Below are positions 15,978 to 24,400 of a DNA stretch of 64,000 bases, piece by piece. The stretch lies in NCBI GenBank assembly GCA_036941025.1, contig JAYMNP010000001.1, positions 1,116,001-1,180,000 on the forward strand, in the 5' to 3' direction. Position 1 is the first letter of the stretch. Each line of letters opens with the position of its first letter. Both the position numbers and the translations under genes were made by a program. The notes below the pieces were generated by a model. It worked only from the letters and a program-made list of their open reading frames with translations, did not search any database and was not told the DNA's origin. The stretch is from Lachnospiraceae bacterium JLR.KK002 (GTDB lineage: Bacteria > Bacillota > Clostridia > Lachnospirales > Lachnospiraceae).

Positions 15978-16019
15978 AAACAGGTGAAGGGGATTAAAAA
16001 CCCTTTCACCTGTTTGATT
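15978..16019 (+). terminator. Strong terminator after the sigma gene
   Basis: AAACAGGTGAAGGGG pairs with CCCTTTCACCTGTTT (one G-U) around an 8-9 base loop, a 15-bp stem followed by GATTTTGT. It lies 12 bases before the IS end, so the IS entered downstream of the terminated sigma transcript. Confidence 0.85.
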
Positions 16020-16062
16020 TTGTCAAGATTAGTTGACACATTTTTCTCAAGGGTTTTGTATT

Positions 16063-16971
16063 CTATGCTGCTTCTTCCAGAGAATCATAGTATCGCTGTC
16101 GTTTGATGATGGGAGGAAGCCCTCCATTAGCAGAACAGATCCTCCGGTTATTCCAATAGCTGATGAAATATCTCCAGATCAGGGTTTTCAGTTCATCTGT
16201 GCTCATCTTCTCAGTATCATAGCGGTCATATAACAGTTCTGATTTCATTCTGGCCCACATGCTTTCACAGCGGGCATTATCATGGCATCTTCCACCCGCG
16301 CTGTTCATGCTTTGTCGGATGCCATATTGATTGATTGCGTCCCGATAAAGCCGGCTGGTGTACTGGCTTCCCCTGTCACTGTGGATAATTGCTCCGCGGA
16401 TGCCTGGATACGCTTCCGCCGCGTTTTTCAATGTCCGCACACATAACGGAGCTTTCATGTTTGTATCCATTGCCAGGCCAACCACGCTGGAATCGAAGCA
16501 GTCGAAAACAGCGGAAACATACAGCTTTCCATCGCTGGCTTTGATCTCTGTTATGTCTGTTACGCACTTGGACAGCGGTTCCTCTGACTTGAAATCACGT
16601 TTTAACAGATCTTCTGATTTCCGGGCTTCCCGGTCTGCTTTCGTGATTCCGTTTGGTTTACGCCTGGGATGATGGCTGATTCCAATATCCTCCATGACAC
16701 GGTAAACAGTACGTTCGCTGGGAATATCCACATTTTCAGGCTGTTTTAACATTAATGCCTGATACATACGGATCCGGCCGTAGGTGTCATTACAATCATC
16801 TTCCTCAAGGATTTCCATCATGGCGTCTGCCAGGGGCTGATACTTCCATGGGCGGTCTTTATTTGCAAGGTACTGGTAGAATCCCTGCCTGCTGACATGA
16901 AGGGTTCTACAGTAAAAGAAGATATCCCCTTTTAATTTGCCGTCTTTGGTTTTAAGAGCAATGAACTTCAT
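16063..16971 (-). CDS. IS3-family transposase OrfB (DDE integrase)
   Basis: The 302-residue protein has an HTH_21 segment (about 40-100) and an rve integrase core with DDE residues Asp139 (VTDITEI), Asp199 (IHSDRGSQYTS) and a Glu near 236 (RCESMWARMK). It is full length and ends in a typical NNRRICSANGGLPP segment. ATG 16971 overlaps the orfA stop in ATGA. The catalytic domain appears intact. IS3 enzymes normally need an OrfAB fusion for transposition. Confidence 0.93.
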   Translation of the reverse strand: MKFIALKTKDGKLKGDIFFYCRTLHVSRQGFYQYLANKDRPWKYQPLADAMMEILEEDDCNDTYGRIRMYQALMLKQPENVDIPSERTVYRVMEDIGISHHPRRKPNGITKADREARKSEDLLKRDFKSEEPLSKCVTDITEIKASDGKLYVSAVFDCFDSSVVGLAMDTNMKAPLCVRTLKNAAEAYPGIRGAIIHSDRGSQYTSRLYRDAINQYGIRQSMNSAGGRCHDNARCESMWARMKSELLYDRYDTEKMSTDELKTLIWRYFISYWNNRRICSANGGLPPIIKRQRYYDSLEEAA

Positions 16972-17305
16972 TCTTTCGTTTTTGCTGACCTCAGACGGCT
17001 CGCGGCGAAAAAAGCGCTGGCTTCCTCCAGAAAGTCATTTTCCTTCTTCAAACGGCGGATTTCTTTTTCCTGTTCCTTAACCAGCTGGCGGAGCTGAAGA
17101 AGTTCCTGGTTAAGGGTCATGGCGCTTTGCGGAGTTTGTGAACCTGCCCCAAGGTCGAGGCTGCCAAGGGGTTGGCCCGTACCCAGCCATACATAGTATT
17201 CTTTGGTACCCCCAGTTCTTTGGCGGCTTTTGCTTGTCCGATTTCCTTTGCGAGTTTCACTGCCTGTACTTTGTATTCATGGTCGTATTGCCTGTTTTCT
17301 GCCAT
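16968..17305 (-). pseudogene. IS3-family OrfA, frameshifted
   Basis: From ATG 17305 the HTH half reads well (EYKVQAVKLAKEIG, AKELGVPKNTMYGWVRAN), then shifts into a nonsense tail and stops after 62 codons. The expected continuation (LDLGAGSQTPQSAMTLNQE, then the coiled-coil KEIRRLKKENDFLEEASAF) is intact in another frame down to 16968. A single-base loss around 17166-17174 in an AACC/CCTTGG run explains this. It lies too early to be the usual programmed orfA/orfB frameshift. Confidence 0.8.
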
Positions 17306-17447
17306 TTTTGTTCACTCCTTATTCTCTTGATTATATCTCAAATCCTTGAGAATGGGCTGTCAACTTTTTTTATACCATATCAGTTTTCCGTTATGGCAAA
17401 AACGGGACGGCTCTTTGAAAACCGAATACCCATTCACCAAATACATT

Positions 17448-17764
17448 CTCTTTGTGGCTGTAATAAGTGTAAGCGTGTGCAGCGATACGCCATGACCCGC
17501 CGAAAGGCAGTAAGCGAAAATTATCGACTGAAAATATCGGGCAGCTCCCGATTCCGCCATGACCCACAAAGAGGATAATGATACTCCCGTCCAGCCACAG
17601 TCCGAGCGGTAACCAATCCGCCGCAGGCAATGGGGGCGGCTCTGTCAGACCGACAGTTGGGGTGCAATTCCCGTGGCGTCAGTTCGCTGCTGACCGTTTG
17701 GTGACTTCCCTTTGCGTTATCACGCATCAGCATTTTCGGGGTGTCGGGGACAAATAGAAAATGC
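17448..17764 (+). ncRNA. Candidate structured RNA in the 540-base gap before mazF
   Basis: No convincing gene lies in 17366-17760. A perfect 10-bp pair (17448-17457 with 17564-17573) encloses CGATA/TATCG (17483-17487, 17522-17526), a GCC-GAAA-GGC hairpin (17499-17508) and ATCGGG-CAGCT-CCCGAT (17536-17552). Downstream are CCGCC/GGCGG, CTGTC/GACAG, GTCAG/CTGAC and GCATTTTC/GAAAATGC (17730-17764). CGCCATGACCC occurs twice. I recognise no known RNA family. The strand is assumed from the flanking genes; it could also be an origin of transfer or other DNA-level site. Confidence 0.4.
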
Positions 17765-17892
17765 CTTTTATCATAATGCCAGATGCAGGGCGGTCTATCG
17801 GAACAGGGCTTGTTTTATGTGCTTTCGACTTTAAATACTTCCTTGCGTCTGGCTGTTACATAGGCAGGGTATTCCTGCCTAAATCCAGATAG
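17761..17892 (+). CDS. Possible 43-residue leader peptide upstream of mazF
   Basis: An ATG frame of 43 codons (MPFIIMPDAGRSIGTG at the N-terminus, hydrophobic middle) ends at a TAG that is part of the mazF ribosome site TAGGAGG, allowing translational coupling. It crosses a perfect 8-bp hairpin TAGGCAGG/CCTGCCTA (17861-17881). It has no good ribosome site of its own. It does not resemble a MazE-type antitoxin. It could be a regulatory leader peptide or chance. Confidence 0.3.
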   Translation: MPFIIMPDAGRSIGTGLVLCAFDFKYFLASGCYIGRVFLPKSR

Positions 17893-17907
17893 GAGGTTCT
17901 AAAGAAT

Positions 17908-18357
17908 ATGGAAAGAACAATTAGGCGTGGCGACATCTACTACGCAGAGCTTAATCCCGTTGTCGGTTCGGAGCAGGGCGGCATACGACCCGTACTTATC
18001 ATTTCTAATGATATAGGAAATAGCCATAGCCCGACAGTCATTATCGCTGCCATAACAGGTAAAACACAGACAAAGGCAAAATTACCGACACATACCGAAG
18101 TAAAGGATGTTGAGGGGCTTGACAGGGACTCTATCATCCTGCTTGAACAGATACGGACGATTGATAAGCGACGTTTGCGGGAGTATATGGGAACTCTTGA
18201 CAAGCGTTTTCTTCCTGCAATGGACAAAGCGTTGGCAATTAGTATTGGTTTAAACGGATATTCGCAATGCCCGATGAGGCAGGGCAGGCTCTCGGCTTCT
18301 TTACCTGCTCATGAATGTTGTCCGCTGCATGATGACAGCGTTCAAAAAAAGGATTAG
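17908..18357 (+). CDS. MazF/PemK-family toxin (mRNA interferase-like)
   Basis: The 149-residue protein has the MazF fold from residue 5 ([30 protein letters not shown]) to about 117 ([10 protein letters not shown]), including the conserved RPVLI strand and [10 protein letters not shown] Cys/His-containing tail of about 30 residues follows that typical MazF proteins lack. It should be a ribonuclease. There is no recognisable antitoxin directly before it. Such lone MazF genes recur in clostridial ICEs near the recombinase and may help keep the element or regulate it. Confidence 0.85.
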   Translation: MERTIRRGDIYYAELNPVVGSEQGGIRPVLIISNDIGNSHSPTVIIAAITGKTQTKAKLPTHTEVKDVEGLDRDSIILLEQIRTIDKRRLREYMGTLDKRFLPAMDKALAISIGLNGYSQCPMRQGRLSASLPAHECCPLHDDSVQKKD

Positions 18358-18418
18358 CCCCCTCGTTATATGGTACAATCATTCGCTCATACATTGAGAA
18401 TGAGGGAGGTGTTGCCTG

Positions 18419-18604
18419 TTGAAGTATAGAGAATTTAGATATGTTGGCGAGCCTGTTCCAGAATTGAATGAGCAGGAACACGCAGCATTTCTTATGAATT
18501 TTCAAAGGTCAATCCTTTTATCATTAGAAAAACGGAATCTGTTGACCGCATCACAGCGGGAACGCTGTTTGCTTGAGCTTGAAAAACAATATCGTCTAAA
18601 TTAG
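18419..18604 (+). CDS. Small ICE protein of unknown function
   Basis: The 61-residue acidic protein starts at TTG 18419 with GGGAGG 9-10 bases upstream. It contains a helical C-terminal half (FQRSILLSLEKRNLLTASQRERCLLELEKQ) resembling short SHOCT-like helical segments. It lies between mazF and the recombinase and ends before a terminator. It could be a recombination directionality factor, a toxin partner or a structural ICE protein. None of these is shown. Confidence 0.6.
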   Translation: MKYREFRYVGEPVPELNEQEHAAFLMNFQRSILLSLEKRNLLTASQRERCLLELEKQYRLN

Positions 18605-18612
18605 AAAAAAGC

Positions 18613-18642
18613 AACGTCAGGCATAACCGCTTGACGTTTTTA
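18613..18642 (+). terminator. Terminator between the small ICE gene and the recombinase
   Basis: AACGTCA (18613-18619) pairs with TGACGTT (18632-18638), followed by TTTT. It separates recombinase transcription from the mazF unit. Confidence 0.75.
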
Positions 18643-18675
18643 CATAGTCAAGTGTGAGAATTACAAATTTGCACA

Positions 18676-18705
18676 TTCGACATACCATTTTCAATTAACT
18701 ATACT
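18676..18705 (+). promoter_or_regulatory. Predicted recombinase promoter
   Basis: TTCGAC (18676-18681), an 18-base spacer and TATACT (18700-18705) lie 40 bases before the recombinase start. Confidence 0.45.
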
Positions 18706-18745
18706 GAAAATACGGCAAGGGATTGTCGGGAAAGGAGATATTCTT

Positions 18746-20434
18746 ATGTCAATAGATAAATACGAAACACTAAACCAAGAAAGGAAGATACAGCACACAA
18801 AGAGAAAGGTTGCCGCATACTGCCGTGTATCTACGGACAACGAAGACCAGGCAAATTCATTTGAAAGCCAGCAGCGTTATTTCAGACAATATATAGAACG
18901 TAATCCCGATTGGGAGCTTTACGAAGTGTTCGCAGATGAAGGCATCTCTGGTACGAATACAAAAAAACGGAAAGAATTTAACCGCATGATTGCGTGTGCA
19001 AAGAACGGTGATTTTGATTTGATTGTAACAAAAGAAATCTCCCGTTTTGCGAGAAATACCCTTGATAGTATATTCTATACCCGTGACCTCAAAAAGCACG
19101 GCGTGGGTGTTATCTTTATGAATGATAACATCAACACTTTAGACGGCGATGCCGAGCTTCGCCTTGCCATTATGTCCTCGATTGCACAGGAGGAAAGCCG
19201 CAAGACTTCCGAGCGTGTGAAATGGGGGCAGAAACGCCAGATGGAGCAGGGAGTTGTGTTTGGGCGGAGTATGCTTGGCTACGATGTGAAAGATGGCAAA
19301 ATGTATATTAATGAGGATGGGGCAAAAGTTGTCCGTCTTATCTTCCATAAGTTTGTAAATGAGGGGAAAGGAACTCATGTGATTGCCCGTGAGCTTCGGG
19401 AGGAGGGCATTAAGCCCATGCGGGTAAAGGAATGGCAGAATACAGTTATTCTCCGTGTTATCCGCAATGAAAAATACTGCGGTGATTTGGTGCAGAAGAA
19501 AACCTATACGCCAGACTTTTTATCCCATGAAAAGAAGTATAACCGAGGGCAAGAGGAATTTGTAATTATCAAAGACCATCATGAGCCGATTATCTCCCGT
19601 GAGCTTTTCGATAAGGCAAACCGCATTTTGGATGAAAAGTCGCTTTCACAGGAGGGCAAAGCGAAACACAGCAACCGTTATCCATTTTCTGGGAAAATCA
19701 AATGCGGATGCTGCGGTTCAAGTTATGTGGCGAGATATAAAACCCGAAAAAATGGGAGCCGCTATAAGGCGTGGCGGTGTCTTGAAGCTGCAAGACATGG
19801 AAGCCCTCATGTGGACAAAGCAGGGAATCAAGTTGGATGCAGTGGACTTAGTATACGCAACGAAGATGCAATCCACATCATGTACCTTGTCACGAGCAGC
19901 TTAAAGTATAATAAGGAGAAAATCACTAACAATTTGCTTGCTATTATCAAGTCTATTATCGCAATGGATACCGCAGGTACAGATAGTGAGAAACTAAAAT
20001 CACAGATAAAAGCCATTGAACAAAAACGCACAAATCTCATTGACCTTTATACATCTGGCGATATTACCAGAGATGAATTTTCAGCAGCAAGGGCAAAATG
20101 TGAGAATGAGATTGCTGAACTGCAATCCGTGATAGACAGCATAGACAAACAGAGGGAGATGATTGAAAAACAGCAAGAGCTTGTCGCTGAAATTACAGAA
20201 GCGATGAATGAGCTTATAAACGGTGTGGAATATGAAGATGATTTTTACAAAGAAATTTTAGATAAAATGGTTGTGAATGATAAAGACCATATTGATGTGT
20301 ATTTGAACCTGCTCCCCCTCAAATGGAGCTACACGGTTGCAAAAAGCGTAAACTGTCCACAGGGTAGACCGCTAAAAAAAGCTGGGGCCCCTGAGATGGA
20401 ACATTTCAGGGGCTTCTCTACCAATATCGGTTAA
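18746..20434 (+). CDS. Large serine recombinase (ICE integrase/excisionase)
   Basis: The 562-residue protein has a resolvase catalytic domain (about 20-165; nucleophile Ser29 in YCRVSTDNEDQ, active-site region around RFARN), a recombinase domain (about 190-300), a zinc ribbon (CGCCGSSY ... WRC) at about 315-345 and a coiled-coil region (about 405-480). It resembles the TndX/TnpX type, which moves an element through a circle. AAAGGAG precedes the ATG. It is the last ICE gene. Its frame crosses the junction, and the final six codons and the stop (20,414-20,434) lie in cotJC DNA, so its C-terminus depends on the insertion site. Confidence 0.95.
   Translation: MSIDKYETLNQERKIQHTKRKVAAYCRVSTDNEDQANSFESQQRYFRQYIERNPDWELYEVFADEGISGTNTKKRKEFNRMIACAKNGDFDLIVTKEISRFARNTLDSIFYTRDLKKHGVGVIFMNDNINTLDGDAELRLAIMSSIAQEESRKTSERVKWGQKRQMEQGVVFGRSMLGYDVKDGKMYINEDGAKVVRLIFHKFVNEGKGTHVIARELREEGIKPMRVKEWQNTVILRVIRNEKYCGDLVQKKTYTPDFLSHEKKYNRGQEEFVIIKDHHEPIISRELFDKANRILDEKSLSQEGKAKHSNRYPFSGKIKCGCCGSSYVARYKTRKNGSRYKAWRCLEAARHGSPHVDKAGNQVGCSGLSIRNEDAIHIMYLVTSSLKYNKEKITNNLLAIIKSIIAMDTAGTDSEKLKSQIKAIEQKRTNLIDLYTSGDITRDEFSAARAKCENEIAELQSVIDSIDKQREMIEKQQELVAEITEAMNELINGVEYEDDFYKEILDKMVVNDKDHIDVYLNLLPLKWSYTVAKSVNCPQGRPLKKAGAPEMEHFRGFSTNIG
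20387..20422. other. ICE-chromosome junction (right attachment site)
   Basis: A 12-bp inverted repeat, GCCCCTGAGATG-GAA-CATTTCAGGGGC (20387-20413, one G-T mismatch), marks the ICE arm. CotJC homology begins immediately after, at TTCTCTACC (20414-20422), the complement of codons Gly-Arg-Glu, where family members have Gly-Thr-Glu. The crossover is therefore within a few bases of 20,411-20,420, and a GA dinucleotide is available on the cotJC strand. The partner left junction should carry the rest of cotJC. Confidence 0.75.
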
Positions 20435-20605
20435 AAGCCCTGCAACCTCCCGGTAAGGCATGGTATACCGCTGGGACAGGTACCGCATGGAAGCGGACAG
20501 TTCCCCGTCAGGTCCGCCGAACTGGCTGATAATTACCTGAGCAATCTGGGGATTGGTCTGAGTAATGTTTACCGGATACTGTAATCTTTTTTCATAATTC
20601 CACAT
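20414..20605 (-). pseudogene. cotJC: CotJC (manganese-catalase-like spore coat protein), cut by the ICE
   Basis: The first 64 or so residues match CotJC (QYPVNITQTNPQIAQVIIS, GGPDGELSASMRYL, QRYTMP, GLLTDIG), up to the point where family members continue with EELAHLEMI and the metal-binding four-helix core. The frame then runs into ICE DNA and stops at 20372. Only about one third of the gene remains, without most metal ligands. It directly follows cotJB with AAGGAGG in the spacer. The missing part is expected at the left ICE end, so precise excision could restore the gene. Confidence 0.88.
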
Positions 20606-20872
20606 TTAGCAGTAACCTCCTTCCCAGGGCATGGGCTGCATGGCCCACAGCCATTTCTGATCTGGTTTTGCGGTGTCAATGGTAAGAGGCCCGTAACAGT
20701 CTTCATATTCTTTCAGAGCTTTCATGCGCACTTCACGGAAATGGTTAAAGTAAGCGATTGCCTCCTGGTCCATGGGATGGGTGTCGAGATAGAGGACAAT
20801 ATCGTTTACCGCGAAACTTACCATATTAATCCACTGAAATAACTTCATCTGTTCCATCTGATTTCCTTTCAT
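20606..20872 (-). CDS. cotJB: CotJB spore coat protein
   Basis: The 88-residue protein has the CotJB pattern (NMVSFAVNDIVLYLDTHPMDQEA, YFNHF, YGPL, W-PWEGGYC). I choose ATG 20872 because it overlaps the cotJA stop in ATGA; an upstream in-frame ATG at 20932 would lie deep inside cotJA. It is the middle gene of the cotJABC operon, normally transcribed in the mother cell (sigma-E in Bacillus). CotJB helps assemble the CotJA/CotJC inner coat complex. Confidence 0.9.
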   Translation of the reverse strand: MKGNQMEQMKLFQWINMVSFAVNDIVLYLDTHPMDQEAIAYFNHFREVRMKALKEYEDCYGPLTIDTAKPDQKWLWAMQPMPWEGGYC

Positions 20873-21333
20873 TTCGGGCAGCCTCCTTTTCCGTAAAATG
20901 GTTTGCTCAGTTCCGGGAAAATGGTTCCGCACTGCAGCGCTTTGTCAGGCTCAAAGGTCTCATGGAAAAACTGCCAGGGGACATAAGCCATGGCAATGGG
21001 CATAACAGCCAGCGGATCGGCTTTGTGCGGACAGTGCTCCGGCATGGACGGACAGTCTGCCATGGGATTCATGGGCATATCTGCCGGACATGGTTTCGGC
21101 ATTCCGGGGCGCGCAGGCATATCTGCCGGACATGGTCTCTGTATCATGGGGCGTCCGTTCATGGAAGCCGGACATGGACGTTGCATCATCTGACGTCTCT
21201 GCATAGGTTCCGGACAGGAAGCTGGCATGGCCTGCCTTCCGCTCATGGAAGCAGGACATGGTTTTTCCGGCACAGACTGCCGGGGCGGGTTCTGACTGCA
21301 GCCGCAGTCGGGTGCTGTATGATAATTCGCCAT
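20869..21333 (-). CDS. cotJA: CotJA-like spore coat protein with Cys-Pro-Ala-Met repeats
   Basis: The 154-residue protein ends in a CotJA domain (about residues 100-150; AMAYVPWQFFHETFEPDKALQCGTIFPEL). The N-terminal 95 residues are an expanded low-complexity region with repeats of the form RPCPASM/RPCPADM, unusual compared with the short Bacillus CotJA. The cysteines suggest cross-linking or metal binding in the coat. The ATG is preceded by AAAGGA on the reverse strand. It overlaps cotJB in ATGA. Confidence 0.85.
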   Translation of the reverse strand: MANYHTAPDCGCSQNPPRQSVPEKPCPASMSGRQAMPASCPEPMQRRQMMQRPCPASMNGRPMIQRPCPADMPARPGMPKPCPADMPMNPMADCPSMPEHCPHKADPLAVMPIAMAYVPWQFFHETFEPDKALQCGTIFPELSKPFYGKGGCPK

Positions 21334-21411
21334 AATGGTAATCCTTTCTTTTTTTAAGTTGCTTTTTTATACAATATGAAAAAGAGGGGAAATTGTGCAG
21401 TGATTGGAATA

Positions 21412-21440
21412 TTGCTTTATGATACAGGAAATGTTATACT
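21412..21440 (+). promoter_or_regulatory. Predicted sigma-A promoter of the hybrid-kinase operon
   Basis: TTGCTT (21412-21417), a 17-base spacer and TATACT (21435-21440) lie 49 bases upstream of the kinase ATG, in the divergent gap with cotJA. Confidence 0.55.
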
Positions 21441-21489
21441 GCTGTTATAGATTTGGAAGATAATGGATTAAAGGGACAAAAAGGGAGAA

Positions 21490-24400
21490 ATGAAGAATTT
21501 ACGAAAAACAGCAGGAATTTCCATATTATTGATACTTTTTTTTATGGTGATAGCATTATTCCGATTTCAGAGTGATGGAGAAATCTCTGTTTTGCCATAT
21601 CAGTTCGAATATTATTTTAATGATAACTGGAAAATGGCTTCTCTGAGCAGTGGGGAAGCAGAAGGTACAGACGGAAATCCGGATGTGCTCAGAACCAGGC
21701 TGGCAGAAAAACAATGGCAGAACGTGACTCTGCCATATGAAGGAAGCAGCAATGCCGGTGATATTGTTGTACTTAAAAATATACTGCCGGAGGAATATGC
21801 AGGGCTGACTCTGGGTTTTTCCTCTGCGGACGCCAGAATAGAAGTGATTCTGGATGGAAATGTGATTTACCAGTACGGAGCTGAGAACAGAGGGGAGATA
21901 TCAGGAACCAGGGAGCACTATGCAGATGTTCCCAATGTGTTTCAGGAAGGGGAACTCTGGATTGTACTGAGTTCATCTGTTCCGGATGGCAAGGCAGAGC
22001 TTGGAACCATGAAGGTGGAAACACGGGATGCAGTGGTCATCGGAGTAGTGGAGAACAATATTGCAGATATCGGCTGCTGCCTGCTGATTATATTAATGTC
22101 CATTATCATGTTTGTTCTGGCTATGATACGACTTTATACCCGTCAGCCATTGAGGGGCGAACTGTTTCTGGGACTGACCGGGCTGGCAGCAGGCATTTAC
22201 TGCTTTATCGGAACCGATACGCTGAGTATTTTTTATGATGTGCAGGAAGCCTATGAGATGCAGGAATATCTGGTATTGCTCCTTCCGCTGTTCCTGACCC
22301 TGTATTTTGAGCGCAACCTGCATACATTGTATCCCCATCGCTTTTCTGTTCTGTTATGGTGTACCATTGCCAATGCGGCGGTACAGATTTCTCTGGAACT
22401 GCTGGATATCCGAAGCCTGTCAGAGATGACAAACATATCGGCAGGAGTTATTGGAATTATCTGTGTTACAGCTATTGTGAGCCTGATACAGCTTGATTTC
22501 AGAAATAAACGTTACCAGGCATTTTTATCGGTGCTGTCCATGCTGGTACTGCTGTCAGGGGGCATTGCAAATGTGATTATGAATACCTTTTTTCAGAATT
22601 TACATGGAAATACCTCCGGCCAGTACAGCATGGTGGTGTTCAGCGTTTTGATGGCTGTTATGCATACCCTGCAGCTTTCCAAAGAATACCGGGCAAATGT
22701 GGAAGAAAGTGCAGACCTTCTGAGCGAGAAGGTGAAGGCCGCGGAGCAGCAGAATATACAGCTTGCCCAGGCAAAACGGGATGCGGATATTGCAAGGCAG
22801 GAGGCCCTTGCGGCTAACGAAGCAAAAGGAAAGTTTCTGGCTCATATGTCCCATGAAATCCGTACGCCTATCAATGCGGTGCTGGGTATGGATGAAATGA
22901 TTCTGCGGGAGTCCGGGGAACCTCAGATTCGGGATTATGCCATGGATATCTACATGGCAGGCCAGACATTATTGTCGCTGATTAATGATATTCTGGATTT
23001 TTCCAAAATTGATTCCGGTAAGATGGAAATTGTACCGGTGGAATATGATGTGAGCAGTCTGATACATGACCTGACCAATATGGCTTCTCAGCGGGCCAGG
23101 GAGAAAGGAATTCAGTTTGAAGTGGAAGTGGATGAGGGAATTCCTTCCCGGCTGCGGGGAGATGATGTTAGAATCCGGCAGGTCATTACCAATATTCTTA
23201 CCAATGCGGTAAAATATACACCGGAAGGAACGGTATGGCTGCGGATTCGGAGCCTGGAATCGGACGGGCCGGCAGTACTCTGGGTTGAAGTGGAAGATAC
23301 GGGGATTGGGATCAAAGAAGAAGATTTGCCCAGACTGTCTGCGGAATTTGAACGTATTGAAGAAGACAGGAACCGGAATATTGAAGGAACCGGCCTTGGC
23401 ATGAGTATTACCATTCAGCTCCTTACTCTGATGGGCAGCAAACTGCAGATAAAAAGCGTCTATGGAGAGGGATCGAAGTTTTATTTTCAGCTGGAACAGG
23501 AGATTGTGGATGCTACGCCAATCGGAGATTTTGAATCCAGAGTACGCCAGATTGCGGAAAATTACAGCCATGGCACCGGATTTCTGGCCCCGGAGGCAGA
23601 AGTACTGGTGGTGGATGACAATGCGGTCAACCGCAAAGTATTCCGAAATCTGCTGAAAGAGACCAGGATTCTGGTGGCAGATGCACCGGGAGGGGCAGAA
23701 TGCCTTTCCATGGTGCAGGAGCATCATTATGATTTGATTTTTCTGGATCACATGATGCCGGAAATGGATGGAATGGAAACTTTCCGGCGCATGAAAGAAT
23801 TGTCCGATTATCCCTGTCAGGATACGCCTGTCATTGTACTGACAGCCAATGCGGTGTCGGGAGCCAGAGAAAAATACCTGGAAGAAGGGTTTGATGAATT
23901 TCTGTCCAAACCCATTGTACCGAAGAAACTGGAAGAGATGATAAAAAGAATGCTGCCGGATGAACTGGTACAGGAAGCGCCTGACCATGGAGCGGAGCCT
24001 GCCGGACAGCAGAACAGAGGAAATGAAGACTCCCTGGAAGAACTTCCCCAGGTGGACGGGCTGGACTGGAATTATGCATGGCTCCATCTGCCGGATATGG
24101 ATTTGCTGGAATACACGGTCAGAGAGTTTTACGGACAGATTGATTCTGCTGCGGACAGTCTGGAACAGGCATATGAACAGCTCCTCAGTTCCGGCCAGTC
24201 AGATGCTTACCGGATTCAGGTACATGCCATGAAGAGCCTTGCGGCCACCATTGGAATTGTTCCTCTTGCCGGTCCTGCGAAAATACTGGAATATGCAGCG
24301 AGAGATGGCAGAACAGATTTGCTCTACTCCATGACGAAGCCCTTTCTGGAAGAATGGCGCAGTTACCGTCAGAAATTGCAGGGCGTATTCGGACTGGAGG

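Larger units (their letters stand above)
16031..17365 (-). mobile_element. IS3-family insertion sequence (about 1.34 kb)
   Basis: Both ends read AGTTGACA inward and then share TCTCAAGG after seven bases, giving imperfect terminal inverted repeats. Reverse-strand orfA and orfB lie between. The two ORFs overlap at ATGA. No clear target duplication is visible, as both flanks are T-rich. It sits between the sigma gene and the 17.4-17.9 kb non-coding region, where Tn916-like elements carry orf8. OrfA has a frameshift, so transposition may be lost. Confidence 0.88.
1..20416. mobile_element. Right-hand part of an integrative conjugative element (left end outside window)
   Basis: Positions 1 to about 20,416 carry conjugation-type genes (class B sortase, lysozyme/CHAP hydrolase), a reverse XRE regulator, three cargo cassettes, an orf7-like sigma factor, an IS3 copy, MazF and a large serine recombinase at the extreme right. 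The order hydrolase, cargo, reverse HTH regulator and sigma factor resembles the Tn916/Tn1549 group, but the integrase is a serine recombinase rather than a Tn916-type tyrosine integrase. The right boundary is set by the loss of CotJC homology next to the inverted repeat at 20,387-20,413. The left boundary is not visible. Cargo genes are AT-rich with clostridial codon use, unlike the more GC-rich conjugation genes and chromosome. Confidence 0.9.

Noticed and set aside
17366..17907. Group II intron or retron in the ICE non-coding block
   Set aside because: No reverse transcriptase gene, no domain V-like hairpin and no intron boundary motifs; the stems fit no such fold that I can recognise.
20387..20413. 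The inverted repeat at the recombinase end as a simple terminator
   Set aside because: It has no T-run in the recombinase direction, lies within the reading frame, and its edge coincides with the loss of CotJC homology, so an attachment-site arm is the better reading.
22969..24087. Long reverse open frame opposite the hybrid kinase
   Set aside because: It lies fully antisense to conserved kinase and receiver domains and has no ribosome site or family resemblance.
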